Assembly: GCF_029227915.1 (NCBI RefSeq)
Contig: NC_079875.1
Span: 25,738,001-25,802,000, forward strand
Direction: 5' to 3'
Source: Hydractinia symbiolongicarpus
Taxonomy: Eukaryota; Cnidaria; Hydrozoa; Anthoathecata; Hydractiniidae
Length of the DNA stretch: 64,000 nucleotides
The notes under the pieces were generated by a model that worked only from the letters and a program-made list of their open reading frames with translations, had not been told where the DNA came from and searched no databases. This document shows positions 30,425 to 42,594 of the stretch, one piece after another. The position numbers and the translations under genes were made by a program. How positions within the stretch are numbered: position 1 is the first letter of the stretch; the number at the start of each line of letters is the position of its first letter.

Positions 30425-30957
30425 TGTACAGTTAACAATGGATTTGTGTTGATTTCGTGTTATATAATACTATACATTCGTTTCGTGTTCAATATGTTTG
30501 TTATGTGCATGTTTTATTGTTCTTTTATGGTGTATAGCGTAATTAACTTGTGTTTTATGTTCGTGTCTCAAGTGTGCTATTTTCATTGATAGAATTTATA
30601 TATGTAGTTTTTTCACGTTTCCTTATTTATTCCCGCGTAAAAAGACAGTAACAAGTTTAAATCAAATTTCAAATACAAAAGTTACAAAGTTTTGTTTTAT
30701 CAAATTTCAAATAAATTTGCGTCAGTTAAAGAAGTTCAAGAAAGTTATACACTCACAATGTTCATCCCGTCAAGCCCTGTAAAGAATAGTTGGTATATGT
30801 TTGTTATTTATTTAGTTATTATTCATTTAAAATTTAGGCGTTGTGTTTTTCTTTGTATTTCATATTTTCTGTGTATTTGTTTTAGTTTGAACCTTGTTTA
30901 ACAAAAAGTTCCAAACAATTCTATCAGGGTTTTTTGTGATCCCGCGAAAGCTTAACA
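30425..30957 (+). repeat. 3' LTR of the BEL/Pao element
   Basis: 533 bp from TGTACAGTTAACAATGG to GCGAAAGCTTAACA, preceded by the polypurine run GGGGGCAA and followed by target repeat CATGT. Confidence 0.9.
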
Positions 30958-31734
30958 CATGTTACATCAATTCCATCTTGCAATGTTTTTACGTGTTACC
31001 CCCAGTCGCCACAGTTATCTCTGCAAATGACTCCAATATGGCGATAGGTAAAAGTTTTGTAAGTATTCTACGCAAATTTTCCTCCTCCAAGATTCCAGTG
31101 AACCCTTCTTCATCCTAGAGATTCTTGAGTATCTCGTACCAGAGTTGTCTTTAGCCTTTCCTTTTTTATAGATTATTTAACACTTGTGTGAAAGTCTGTA
31201 CTACTTGCAGCGCTTGCAATAATATTAGCACCTCTGAGCAAGTAAGTCCATTTCTTCAACTGCCTTTGACATTAACTTTACAATCTTCAGTAGATAACTT
31301 TTTGGAGAGCGAAGAATTGTCAGGTGTTAACTCGTTCTTCTGTCACTACTGCAATAGTTACCAAAATGCAATAGTTGAAAAAGAGGTCGCAGAGTGCAGT
31401 TCAATTTTGTTTCTGCAATTAAAGTGATTTGCCTATGGGTCTTGTGTCGAAGGTTTGTTCTCATGTCACATCTTACCCGGGCACCGTTTCTATACCTATC
31501 ACTGTAGACAGTAAAGTCTCATCTTACCCAGGCAACGTTTCTATACCTATCACTGTAGACAGTAAAGTCTCTTGTCGCAAGCACTACAACTTAAGGGCTG
31601 CAATTAACCACTCTGGAAATTTAAACAATCGCCATTACACTACTGTTGCTTACAACCAAGTGCATGGTAAGTGGTTTCATTTCAACGACAGAGCAGTGGT
31701 CCCTTACATCCTTTTCCTTGAAGAGGTTAGGTAA
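30958..31734 (+). pseudogene. USP-LINE copy 2, rest of the USP domain
   Basis: Resumes directly after the target repeat with CYINSILQCFYVLP (Cys box), then fingers TCSAC...CHYC, and the His box GNLNNRHYTTVAY, ending FLEEVR at 31734. Frameshifts lie near 31110 and 31425. A 63-bp tandem duplication (two copies of SYPG(T/N)VSIPITVDSKVS) is present at 31468-31593. The Gly before the catalytic His is Arg. It is inactive, but its divergence from copies A and B shows the USP domain is an old part of the family. Confidence 0.75.
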
Positions 31735-31852
31735 ATTGCAGTTAGGACCACAACTTAGGTTTATATCAGCAAGGGGGTGTTTGACTATTCTTACTTTATT
31801 TTGTAGTCTTGTCTTTGGAGAGTGACGACTTCACTTATTACCCCAGTCAAAT

Positions 31853-32560
31853 TAAAAGCGAAGAACAAAATAAAAAGGATCTTGGCTAAACTTTTCGTAC
31901 ACGTTCTCATTGGATAATTGACTCACCGCCTCCTTAAGATAATCTTCCCTATCCCACACGACTACCCCAGATCCTTTATCAGCTGGTTTGATAACGATAG
32001 ACATGTCAGAACGCAGATTTCTAAGCGCTTCTTGTTCTGCTATTGAAATATTACTATAATTTGATTTCTCAGCTTTTATAGACATTTACTTCTCCTCAAG
32101 AACACTTAGATAGATCTCAATAGCACTATCAACGTTTTTGGGATGAAACTTAGAAGGTACCCTAAAGCATTTAGAAATTTCTTCACCCTCTTTCTCCCGA
32201 AAATACCGAATGCATTGTTTTAATTGAGCTCTATCAAGTTCCTTTGGAGTGGATGAAAATTTAAGCCCTCTTAATAAAACTGAAATTTCGGCCTCCGAAA
32301 ATACTCTTTTAGATAGGTTAAAAACATTACTAGACAGAAATTTCCTGTAATACGTCCATCACTCGAATTATGTCTTACCACACTTTCCACCTCTTTATTA
32401 CTTTCATTTTCCTCTATTCCAGAGTCATTTTTTCTTTCTACATCGTTGGTATTTCTTTTTCGACAAACGTTAACTTCAGCAGGAACCGGTTGTTCAATTT
32501 CTGTAATCACATTTATTTCGGGTAAGTTAGCGGAACAAGAGTTACTCACCATAGTAACCT
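31853..32560 (-). pseudogene. Penelope-like element, N-terminal fragment
   Basis: The minus strand reads NVFNLSKRVFSEAEISVLL, GLKFSSTPKELDR and RSDMSIVIKPADKGSGVVVW, the conserved N-terminal part of Penelope-like proteins that comes before the RT. A frameshift lies near 32330. It breaks off at 31853 within YEKFSQDP, next to LINE copy 2. It is the part the Penelope-like copy at 4047 lacks, but the two are separate insertions. Confidence 0.75.
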
Positions 32561-32984
32561 AATTTAATAGGTCTAAATTAATACACAAATGACTTCAGAA
32601 GTACCTCTCTGATGCAATGCGTAATTGTAAGCCATTGTCCAGACACTAAACAAAGATATAACGATATACACGCTTAAAGTGCGCAAACAAGCGGAGAGTA
32701 CGGCTTAGTCACACACCTACCTAAAGTACAAAATAGGAAAGGTAGAGTTACGCCTTAAGAATACTAAACATAAAAGTATACCTTCACTCCTTTTACGTTA
32801 AATGTTCGTTCTAGTAATAAATTTAACAAACCCTAACCACACAATGAGGGCAATTTCTTTCAATTACGCCCCAAGTCTCTATTACAGACCCTTAATAACC
32901 GTTTTTTGCGGTGGGTAAAGGATTAGATCGACCGGCATAAAGATTAATGTTAAAACCGCCACAACCCATAATACTCGAGAAACA

Positions 32985-33190
32985 TTCCTAGCAATATTTT
33001 GGGTAATTTAATGTTCTTCCAAACTTTTGACGTTTAACGCAGGGTTTTTGTGGAATGTGTTGCCTCTCTGGCGTTTTCACCGTTTTTTTTTTCTTCTTCA
33101 AAACTTTCATCAGTGCTTTCATTAACACTATGATCGCCAATAATGTCGAAATCTTCATCCTCGTCATCTGAACCATTAACATCATCTTTT
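32985..33190 (-). other. acidic coding-like stretch, unassigned
   Basis: One minus frame reads GSDDEDEDFDIIGDHS and STDESFEEEK before a stop, like acidic N-termini of some transposases. No catalytic part adjoins. Function unknown. Confidence 0.25.
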
Positions 33191-33780
33191 AACGAAATAC
33201 TGCGATCTATAAAGATAATATTTAGGTGTTGTATAAGTATTGGTCTGGATTACTCATATTATATGCCTCCAAATTTTAGGCTACAACTCTCTGGACACTG
33301 TGATGGTAACACGTCCACTCAAGATTCCGAAATAGTTATATGGCTTATTATCAATAAAAACAAATAACCATGACGACTGTGTACTTTGAAATCAAATTAC
33401 CTTTTCTTTGCAATGTATATTTATTCATGCACCTAAACTTTTTCGTCATTCTGAGTTTTAAATTAGAGCATCTGGTACTTTTACATGTTTAGTACAATTT
33501 TTATCAGTGCCTACTCTCAAGGTTTTAACTCGCACTTCAACATTTGGCTTCTTCGTGTCTCCAGTATTAATTTTAGAACCATGCAAGTCCGATTGTTGAT
33601 TTGCAATTTTTTGTTTGTCAATCATCGCTAAGTATCTTCCAGTACTAGCTAACTGCTTCTCTGCTGGCGGTGCCTGGTAAATAATGCGATTGATGTCACC
33701 ACTATGACCTACAATCCTGGCCAAAATTGTTGATAAAATTTCCAATGCAACATAAGCTTATAAGATAAACAAAGATGCAA

Positions 33781-33905
33781 GCCCCCCTCTCCCCCCATTT
33801 CAATATTTAAGCCAATGGCTGGCTGTGGGTTGAGTGGCCAACTGCATTTTTCAAACTGTGACAATGTGACAATGACTTCAACATTGAAATGGGGGAGTGG
33901 GGGAC
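33781..33905. repeat. fold-back element, C-rich arm and G-rich arm
   Basis: The arm CCCCCCTCTCCCCCCATTTC at 33782 is mirrored by GAAATGGGGGAGTGGGGG ending near 33904, with about 75 bp between. On one strand it is pyrimidine-rich then purine-rich, so a long imperfect hairpin would form. It may be a small non-autonomous element. No target duplication was confirmed. Confidence 0.5.
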
Positions 33906-35415
33906 TGGAAACTAGCTACTATTCTATAAGTGAAAACCTGCACTGTTTTAGTATACACATACCACAATTTTGCTGGCTAGTTTATGTCAACAAAACAGAG
34001 AATCTCTACACATGGGACGACAGAAACAAAAATAATGATAATAAAGATAATAAATCCACATGTGTTTGGCCTTTTCTCAACCAATTTTGGCCAGGATTGT
34101 AGATGTTCGAAGGCCAGCTCTTGTTCATGTTGAGGAAGACCGAGGGCTCCGATTAGGGACGAAACCCTATGCCGATTTATTGTCCTATTTATTTTGGGAA
34201 TAATGTCACTTTTTTGCACGTCGACATAAGACTGTGCCAGCCTGCGCTGATATCTGGTCCGGCGGTATGAATACTGGCACCAACTTATCTCTTTTTCCCT
34301 CTTGATACGTTAGTCGATTTCCACTGTCAATTTCCTTCTTGTATTCTTCTCGGACATGTGACCTAAGCCATTCCCTGTCCTGCGCTTCCTTCCACTGATA
34401 TATAAACTATATAGCGGGTTCACCACCCCTGCTCCCATTAAATATTGTCAAGCGACCACAAGCAGCATCCCTAACGTCACAAAAAATATTGGAAGGGAAT
34501 TTAAAAATGAGTAACCTTCTTAATGTGTTCCATTAATTCGTCGACTAGATTATATGCCGGCATATTGGCAGGTTTTCTTGTATAAATATAAATAAAAGTC
34601 ACAAGTACAACATTTAGGACCAAAAAAATGCGATAACTTTAAATACTTTTCTCTTTTCCGTGCGCCATTAGCTTCCAATTTATCTGCTGATCAAACAAAT
34701 GAACTAGATAATTTCGACTGCTTTCTTCCAAATATTAGTAAAGTCGTTGCTATGTACTCACCTAGAAAGAAAAGGTTAATTGGGTTCATCCGGGCGAGTA
34801 GCTTCCAACATAAAGGAATTATAGCTGAGGCTGATGTCACCATGCTTCTCCATGACAATACCGAAGTATGTGTCATTCTGATATACAGACACATCCTGGA
34901 ACATAGAAAAAGAGAATTTGAACCGCGTTTGAAGATGCTTATGTCAAGTAAGAAAAATCACCTTGGTATGTTCCGAAAGTGTTTTCATAACATTAGCCTG
35001 CAAGGGTGCTGTAAAAAATTATTTTTTTACTAATAAGTCTGATTGGGTGAAATAGGCGAGAACATAGTTCCGACATTTACCCAATTAGATGTGCGTTTTT
35101 GAATGTATCGTAGGAGTATAAAAAAAAATGTGTTTTGCATTGTATAAACTGCCATGATTTTAATTATATACATAAAACAATGTTAAGCAACACCACCACC
35201 ACCACCAAAATTACTAATTACAAAAGTAGTTACCCGAATTGTATTGCATTACATATTTACCTGATTTTGATATTAAATGAAAATATTGGTTTATAAGATC
35301 CGTGCAAATTCTTATTTTGGCATATGTTCTTAAGATGTTCGTATGCTGTGGAGTGTTTTTGCCTAAATCCAAACTGTTGAGAGTACAAAATATTATGTTG
35401 TAGATTGTTTGTAGA
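33906..35415. other. no gene recognised
   Basis: Only short frames. A plus frame (about 34660-34900, RKKRLIGFIRASSFQHKG) is open but matches nothing I know. 34266-34325 (CTGGCACCAACTTATC to TTGATACGTTAG) is repeated at about 56846-56897. A short (ACC)n run lies near 35190. Confidence 0.4.
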
Positions 35416-37057
35416 TCAGTTTTTGAAAAACTTTATCAAATTAGATAGCAAAGAGATCGGTGTGTAATTTGTACAGTCAAGTTTGAATCCTTTTTTAAAT
35501 ACAGAAAAAACATTGGCAATTTTTAATTGGGATGGAAATACACCAGAAGAGAAAGAAAGATTGATCAGAATTGAGAGTGACTTGGCAAATTTAAATTTGA
35601 GAAGAGCCAATAATTGACTAGGAATACCAAAAGGACCAGATTCTTTATGGCAATTTAACGAGGCAATACATGAGGCTAATTCATCAGTGTCCAGTTGGTG
35701 AGAGAAAAACGAATTGAAATTTATGTTTTGAAGAAAATGAGAGAAGGGCTTTTGAAGAAAAAGAAATTTTAGATTGTATGGTATCAGCAATAAAAGAAAA
35801 ATAATCATCGAAGGAATTGGAGATTACAGAAGGATCAGTGACATTAGTATTATGAAGATTGAGACAGGTAGGAAAAAAAGATTTAGACTTTTTAGTAGAT
35901 ATGATAGAATTGATGCCTTGCCACACCTTGTAAATATTGCCAAGGTTATCACTGAAATAGCTTGCATAAAGTATTTTCTTGCTCTGCTTGCACAAAGTTA
36001 CAATTAAGTTTTTATACTGCTTATAACGTTTATTGAAAGGATTTTTAGCCTTTATAGAGGATTTATAAAGACGATCGCGTTGTTGAATAGACTAAGTGAT
36101 CCAAGGATTTCAATCACGTTTATGTTGACGCTTAGTGCTTTTATAGGTGCATACTGATCCAGGAGGACCTCAACCCTGTTAAAGAATTTGTCGAAGGAGA
36201 GGTCTACATTGCCAGAATTTTTTTCAAGAGTTTGTTCCCAGTTTGTATCAAAAATATCAAGAATAAAATTTTGCTGATCAAAATTTTTTTCAATCTCTGA
36301 CACTAGTCTTAACATTAGAAGGAGAATATACTGTTTTATAACGAATTGAGGCAAGTGGTCGTAGTAGTACAGATAATACCAGTCATGGTGTCAGAGAATA
36401 TATTATCTATAAGAGTACTGGAGGAGTTAGTTATCCTAGAAGAAAAGGTGATGTGAGGAAGCAAGGAGAAAGAGGAAGTTATATCTAAAAAATTCTTGAC
36501 AGGCTTATCTGTGTCACAGTTTAAGAGGTTGATGGTCAAATTCTTTAATTTCATGATACAGTTGGCTCCTCCCACGTCATAGGACTGATCACAAATTTCT
36601 GGTGAAAAGGAATTTAATTGCGAGAAAAACGGTCTCAGTGATTCTTTGCAACATTCAATACAGTGCCAATCATTATAGGAATTTAGGAGGAATTTTGGAG
36701 AATTTCGCATACCTTGGACTCAATGTTGCGATCTTGTACAAAATCATTTATACCTGTAATATATAGGCACTCTCTGTGACTGTACTGTTCGTTTAACCAA
36801 CACTGTCTTTCCAAATCTACGATTTTTTCAGCACATCTGTCATTAACACTGTGTGAAATAGGTAATTCAAATTCAAGCTTAGTGGAAGTCATCAAGGTGT
36901 GTAAGTCATCGAAAATTCCAGATATTTTATTAACAAATTTTTGAAGCGATGATTTGTTTATTAGCCATAATGTTTGTGTGGATAATATGAAACAAGTTGA
37001 AAAGATACCACGTATTTCGGATTTTGAATCACCCCATGACAGGTTAACTCGGAGCAC
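35416..37057 (-). pseudogene. CR1/jockey-like LINE fragment with ORF1 and ORF2 pieces
   Basis: In order on the minus strand: VDLERQCWLNEQYSHREC of an FP-type ORF1 (about 36770-36850), WHCIECC of a PHD-like finger (about 36640), FSSRITNSSSTLIDNIF from the end of an APE endonuclease (about 36400), a helical linker, then GNIYKVWQGINSII (about 35950) and the start of the reverse transcriptase, KIANVFSVFKKGFKLDC followed by SLLSN (about 35450-35510). Several frameshifts; the catalytic RT core is missing. It is a rearranged, dead copy. Confidence 0.7.
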
Positions 37058-39151
37058 ACCTCCGACCTCAACGACGGCTGAGTAACGACTAAGCTATAAT
37101 ATACTATGTTACTACTCAATAGTAAAGGAATAGCTAACAAATGTTAATTTTTATGATAAGGGATTAAATATTGCAATATGAGAATAGTAAGAAAAAAAAT
37201 CGAATAGTAAACTGCTACCTAGCTAAAAAGGTTATCTGGATAGACTGCAGGTTCGAGTCCTGTCTCTTGCTTACACAAGAGTAGCTTCGTTGGCAAAGCG
37301 TTTCAGTATAATTCTTGGCTTAGAGCAGTTTAGAGCATTTAAATCACCAGTTAGCTATACCTTTTGGGAACTAAACTAGAATTGAAATTTTTACGCATGT
37401 ATTCAAAAATTGGTTAATTGCACATTCGCACACAAATTAATTATTACATAGTTTAGTAGCTTATCATTCCCAAAAATATTTTTTTAGTTATCTTGCTATT
37501 TCTTTAAAATTTCTTTATAAATATACGTTAATCGCTTTGAAATGGCTGGCAAACGTTGTCAAAATCTTTTGCTGAAACTGCAAAAAAGAGTCAAAGAAAC
37601 GTAAAAAGAGGCTGCATCCTTCGTTAATCAATGGCAAAAAGATTATTTTGTAAAAAAACGGAAAAGAACTCATGAAAGAGGATATACAGAATAATGAGAA
37701 CTGTTTTCACATGTGCATTATTCTGTTGTTAGCCCGTGGAAAAATCCACGGATCGCCCCTCCTTAAATTGACCTGTCGCAACAAAGTGGATAAAAATATG
37801 TTGCATTTGATATTCGTGCTTCCGTTGGCATGACTTTTTTCTTGCTCACAGACGGAATACGGGCATTATTAACATGAGGCGTGAAGTATATATGTAATCC
37901 AAACCACTTACATCCTCATAGCTCATACTTTCTCGCTGGTTTGGTATGTATTTAACATCCGAAATCTAAATAGAAAACAAGAAAAATTTAATAATAAAAG
38001 ATAATTAAAATAGGAGCCAATCAATTTAATCAATTTGGCAAACAGCTGCCTTATCAGTAAAAAAAACCGGCTAAATTTTTTAGTGGGTACAAATATTAGT
38101 CACTAGCATCCCACTTCAGGGTCCACAGAGGTCCCGAAATTGGAGAATAATGGCCATGCTGACGTCAGCAACAATTAGAGTATGTTAAAAGTTTGAACCT
38201 AACTTGATTACCTAAGTTCCTAAGTCCGCTGTAAACATTGACAAGTGGTAAACAGTGACAGGTGAACTATAAACATTGACAAATAAACTTTGGCAAGTTC
38301 AAATTGGACGAATATAGTAAGTACTTTCTAATTTCTTGTGGGGACCAGGTTTGAAATTTGCCCCTGTGTCTTAATATATTTTTAAGGGATAGTGACTCTA
38401 TTTGAAATGAAAATGGATAATAAAAATTAACAAATTGCAACTAAAAATGTAAACTGAAGATGTCCATACTTTAAAAGGCATTTTGGTTCTGAATGCACTG
38501 AAAAAGGAGAAGCAAAATTCCGGTTAATTGGTACGGTTCAGAAGTGAAAACAACACAAAGTATTGGTAGAAAATGTATTCTTAAATAGTTTGCAATTATA
38601 TTTGGGGTATGGGTTGAGGTGCTCGGGCTTCGTTAGAAATTTAGTACTGAAATAAATTACTGACATTGTTACTGTTATTTACTGACGGATTCTTTTGACA
38701 GTATATGACAATTAATGACAATTAAACGTTTGTCTCATTGTAACGGACTGACATGAACTGACACGCTCTATACTTTCGAAATACTTAATCAACTCTATCA
38801 CTGTCAACAAAATAGACATCAGCACCAAGCTGGCTGACGAAGGAAGCCCAGCACCCCCAAATTTCCCTAGATTGAAAAACCAAGAGTTGACTTCTATGTA
38901 GTCTTCTATAAGTATGACATTAGCTACATACTATGATATAACACAACATCTAATCATAAATAATTATCGGCAACTAATGAACTGCTGTCCTATTGAAAAA
39001 TATACAAAGGATAGGGCGACGTTTATAGTATTCTTACAGGCGTTTAGAGGATCGTAATAACCTACATACTATACAAGTTGAGCTGAGCTTAAAGCACAAA
39101 CTTAATGTCCCAGATTTTTTTCATTCCATTTAAGTCTGCTATGCGAGTAGA
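37058..39151. other. no gene recognised; hairpins and a weak tRNA-like motif
   Basis: Hairpins: ACAGAATAATG...CATTATTCTGT (37688-37727) and CCGTGGAAAAATCCACGG (about 37735-37752). At 37212-37264 there are A-box-like TAGCTAAAAAGG and B-box-like GGTTCGAGTCC (B box within a good T arm), but the spacing is too short for a tRNA; it may be a SINE remnant. No protein recognised. Confidence 0.35.
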
Positions 39152-39804
39152 CTATTCTGTCAAAACGTTGTCTGCCAGGTGAATGTACCTTCTGTAGCAA
39201 TCACTACTCCAGCGTCCAAAAATCTTAATAGCGGAATCGGGTATCCCGCAGGAAGCGGCAGCCGAAGCGCCACCAATGCGAAAACTATGTGTATTAATGT
39301 TAATATTGTTAGGCAAGCTTATTGACTTGATGGGCAAACATACTCTGACACTCTTAACAGGCCAAGAAATGCCACTAAGATAAGACAAGTCCACATTGCT
39401 TTAATAAACATTATCATTTTACGCAGATCAGCTGGTGTAATTGGTAGTCTCTGAGAAAGAGAATTTGGATGACATCTTCTGATGCAGTACAGGCAACCCA
39501 TGCGGGCTATCTTTGTGTTAAAGCCACATATTACACTCTCGTACTGAACACCGCGAAGATAGACTTTAATAGTAGCAAATTTGTCGCGTCTTGCCAAATA
39601 TGACAGTTGATGTGGTATTTCTGTCAAAGGAAAGGTAGGTACAGATGTAGCTTCGCAAAATTTTTTAAACGAGAGATATCCTGACCGATATGTTGCCCTG
39701 GTGTTTGTTGAAATGGAAGACTTTAAATAATGACTTAAATCTCTTTGAAGAGTTGTAGTATTGATAAAGGAATTGGTGTTGGATCTGTTTTGGCTTCTGG
39801 GCAT
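39152..39804 (-). pseudogene. DIRS-like tyrosine recombinase
   Basis: N-terminal part STNTRATYRSGYLSFKKFC to AFLGLLRVSEY (39804-39340), then in another frame NTHSFRIGGASAAASCG and IFGRWSSDCYRRYIH (39280-39170). HSFR supplies the conserved His-x-x-Arg and GRW...YI the region with the catalytic Tyr. A frameshift near 39340 separates the halves. Confidence 0.75.
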
Positions 39805-39839
39805 AGACGTTTGCAGTGTTTTACCTGCAATCGAGACAA

Positions 39840-41113
39840 AAGATCTGGGTAAGTATTGTGCTGGCCGTTAATGTGGCGTACCAGGAGGTTTATATTGTGT
39901 TTTGCTGTGTGAAAAAATAAAAAACGTACGAGATGCTTGATGTTTGGACAACCCTAACGACCCAGAGGACCACACATAAACAATAGCCAAATTATCTGTG
40001 TATTACACTAATTGCTTGTTTTTCCATGCTTTGCCCAAAGAAAAAACTGCTACAACTATGGCCGATCACTCAATGAAGGTAATACTCTATACCTATGAGT
40101 AAGGTGTAAGGCAATTGAAAACCGTGCACCAGAAAAATATCCTCCTATGCCTACTCCAGAAGCATCAATAAAGAGATTTATTGAAGAGGAGTCTAAGGTT
40201 TCAGTGTGGATAATAGCGATGCCATTTTAAGTGGGGATAAACTCACAACACCATTGAATATCGTTGTGAGATTCTGATGTAATAGAAGTATGATGGTGTA
40301 AGGAACGAACTGTAGTGGAGAGATCAATAAGACGTCGTAAGAACATTCGACCACATTTCACATCCTTGCTCGCAAAAGACAAAAACCCTATAAGAGATAA
40401 CAGTTCTCTCTTTTATGCATTTCTTCTTCCCTAACCAATTACGAAGTGAAGATAGTAATTCCGTGAACTTATCTTGTGGGAGACGAACAACAAAATTTAC
40501 TGTGTTTATTTCAAAGTGCAGGTATGTAATTACTTGGCAGGGGCCTACCATCTTATTTGGAACCAACGGAACACCAAGCAACTGAAAAACGTCCTTAATC
40601 AACTTTACTATAGCCTGACATTATTTTTAGACAGGGCAGCTGTGATGAAATCATCTAAATAATGTGAGAGATTTTTGACAAAATAAATCCACAATAATAT
40701 CCACTCTAGAATATCAGCAAAGTTGTTAAAAATGAAAGCAGAGGAACGCCCACCAAAAGGTAGAACTACGTCAAAAAAGTATCTTCCCTTCCACTTATAA
40801 CCTAATAGGTGCCAATCACTAGGATGCACAGGGCACAGTCTGAAAACATGCTTTATATGTCCAACTTAGCCATGTAACAATTTCTAACCAACCTTTTAAC
40901 CATTTCAACCGCATCATCAAATGATGAGTAGGAGACCGAATAGTCCTCTTTGGTAATGCCATCGTTAACTGAATGTTCGTGTGGTGAAGAAAGGTCTAAT
41001 ACCACTCGCGCCATCCCGTCCTTTTTTGGTGCAGCACCCAGTGGAGAACAATGCAATTTAAATGGTGATGAAGCAAATGGACCCACCGTATGTCCCCTCT
41101 GCAGCTCTTTCAC
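39840..41113 (-). pseudogene. DIRS-like reverse transcriptase and RNase H
   Basis: KLHCSPLGAAPKKDG, RVVLDLSSPHEHSVNDGI and YMAKLDI (motif A) at 41113-40853; HPSDWHLLGYKWKG, LPFGGRSSAFIFN (motif B) and HYLDDFITAA (catalytic motif C) at 40829-40608; LGVPLVPNKMVGP and TYLHFEINT at 40602-40400. RNase H parts YTDNLAIVYVWSSG and RHINGQHNTYPDLLSRL lie near 39840-40020. At least four breaks. Confidence 0.75.
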
Positions 41114-41696
41114 AATCGCCTCATCAACTTTGGTTTCATACTCTATGGAAGATTTTTGTTACTCATGCATGATTTCAACTCATTGTCCTGAAAACCAAGT
41201 TTGAATCCATATCGAAAACCTGATACGATACACACGAGACTCTCTAATGCGTCAAGCTTAACCGGGTTGTAATAAGCGATTTTACAGCACAGAATTCATT
41301 TGGTACTTGGCCTAGAGGACCTGAGTGTGCAATGGAGTGCTGGGTGTCCTGACGATCTACATGAAGAACACCTGTGAGAGTAGGTGCATGGGTGTATGTG
41401 CAACTCAGTCCTCTATTAAATTTAATGCACCATAGTTGCTCGGAATTACTTCAAAACTGCTGGGGGACATTCCAAAAATGCTGCTCATCGGCCTTCCCAA
41501 ACCGTCAACTTCGAGTGTGGCATTGGTTAGCGAAGTGCCCTACTTCATTGCTGATAAAAACATGCATAGCTCAACCTGGAAGATGTAGATGAAGATTTTC
41601 CCCCAAGCAACAGCATCCCTTTTTGGCAACACAGGAGCGCCTCTATGGTGCTGGTTGTATTACAGGTCATCAATAACATCCCACCTCTTGCTTGTA

Positions 41697-42594
41697 TCAT
41701 TTGCCAGATGTATTCTGTGCAGATTGGGCGATGAATGTCTGATATCTAACTAACTGCTGAGTTAAATGTGGTAAGTAGTGGAGCATACACCCAAGATAAT
41801 AGCTCCAAGCCAAACTCCACGAAGCATAATCTTTAATACGAGACTTGGTTACGTTTTTTCTACACACAGCTAATGTGCCATCCATGGTGCGCATCCTCAT
41901 CTCGTACTCATCTCCATCGACCATGGGCAAGGACATTGAGGCATTGAGTGATGGAGGGAATAAATCGTCAAAATTTACATACTCACTGGCCTTAATCTTT
42001 TCCGAAATTCGCTTATGAACTGGAGGGAGAGAGATTGATAAAGTTGGACCCTACCACCTCCGTAGACAAACCCGAAGTAGCAAAACTAAAAGCATTAGTA
42101 GTGGGGCCAGCAACTGAACGACCTGCAATTGACACGCCATCTTTAAGATTGGCATGTTCCACAAAACCAACGACCTGCGACTGACACGCCATCTTTAAGA
42201 TTAGCATGTTCCACAAAACCGGCTGTCGGAGATCGCTAGGGGGGGGGACACGAAAAAATGGCTGGCTTGACTGTGGACGGTAAGTCCGAGCTTCCTGTTG
42301 TGCCAGTATTTTTTGTTTATTAAATTCGTTTTGAATCTCATTCTTCAAAAAAGATAAGTTCATGTGCCAAAGCCTTTTTCTTCTTAAATTTGTCCTTTAA
42401 AGATTTTTCTTTGTTCCTGAAGAGAAGCCATGTGATATGAAACTGATTTCTACGTCAGCGCCTTCTGCTGCAGAATTCAAGGTTTTCGATATTGTATTCT
42501 GGTAGGCTTTCTGCCTCCTAAAATTTTTTTGAAACAAGAAATGCGATATCTTGCAATGTTTTGCCTTGAGTTGAAATTTGAAAGGATTTCGCAA
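41697..42594 (-). pseudogene. DIRS-like gag region
   Basis: Frames at 42594-42397, 42363-42013 and 41936-41697. The last reads SRIKDYASWSLAWSYYL, then LTQQLVRYQTFI, a helical pattern common in gag-like proteins of these elements. A local duplication in 42110-42215 repeats ACACGCCATCTTTAAGATT. Confidence 0.5.

Larger units (their letters stand above)
22721..30957 (+). mobile_element. BEL/Pao LTR retrotransposon with nested pogo-like element
   Basis: LTRs at 22721-23204 and 30425-30957 start TGTACAGTTAACA and end CTTAACA. Target duplication CATGT at 22716-22720 and 30958-30962. A purine-rich GGGGGCAA precedes the 3' LTR. The internal part encodes gag, protease, RT, integrase and the DUF5641 tail in BEL/Pao order, with many stops and an RT deletion. 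The 3' LTR has about 50 bp (near 30587-30636) absent from the 5' LTR. Confidence 0.9.
21345..31853 (+). mobile_element. USP-encoding LINE, copy 2, split by a BEL/Pao element
   Basis: Left part 21345-22720 and right part 30958-31853 are collinear with copy B and meet inside the USP Cys box once the BEL/Pao element and one of its CATGT repeats are removed. The copy starts in the RT thumb region and stops just after one 65-bp unit (31770-31850), where a Penelope fragment follows. It is clearly older than copies A and B. I could not fix its 5' boundary better than the end of copy A. Confidence 0.8.
39152..42594 (-). mobile_element. DIRS-like tyrosine-recombinase retrotransposon, decayed
   Basis: The minus strand holds gag-like, RT, RNase H and tyrosine recombinase parts in that order, the arrangement of DIRS-group elements, which integrate with a recombinase instead of an integrase. 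Frameshifts and stops interrupt every part. I did not find the terminal repeats, so the true ends are open. Confidence 0.8.

Noticed and set aside
22721-30957. Retrovirus with an env gene
   Set aside because: There is no frame between the DUF5641 tail and the 3' LTR; domain order and motifs are BEL/Pao.
37212-37264. tRNA gene
   Set aside because: A B-box with T arm and an A-box-like string are present, but the distance between them is too short and there is no acceptor stem or anticodon arm.
40950-41204. 84-residue plus frame in the DIRS-like RT
   Set aside because: Antisense of the RT motif A region; the minus strand has the recognised motifs.
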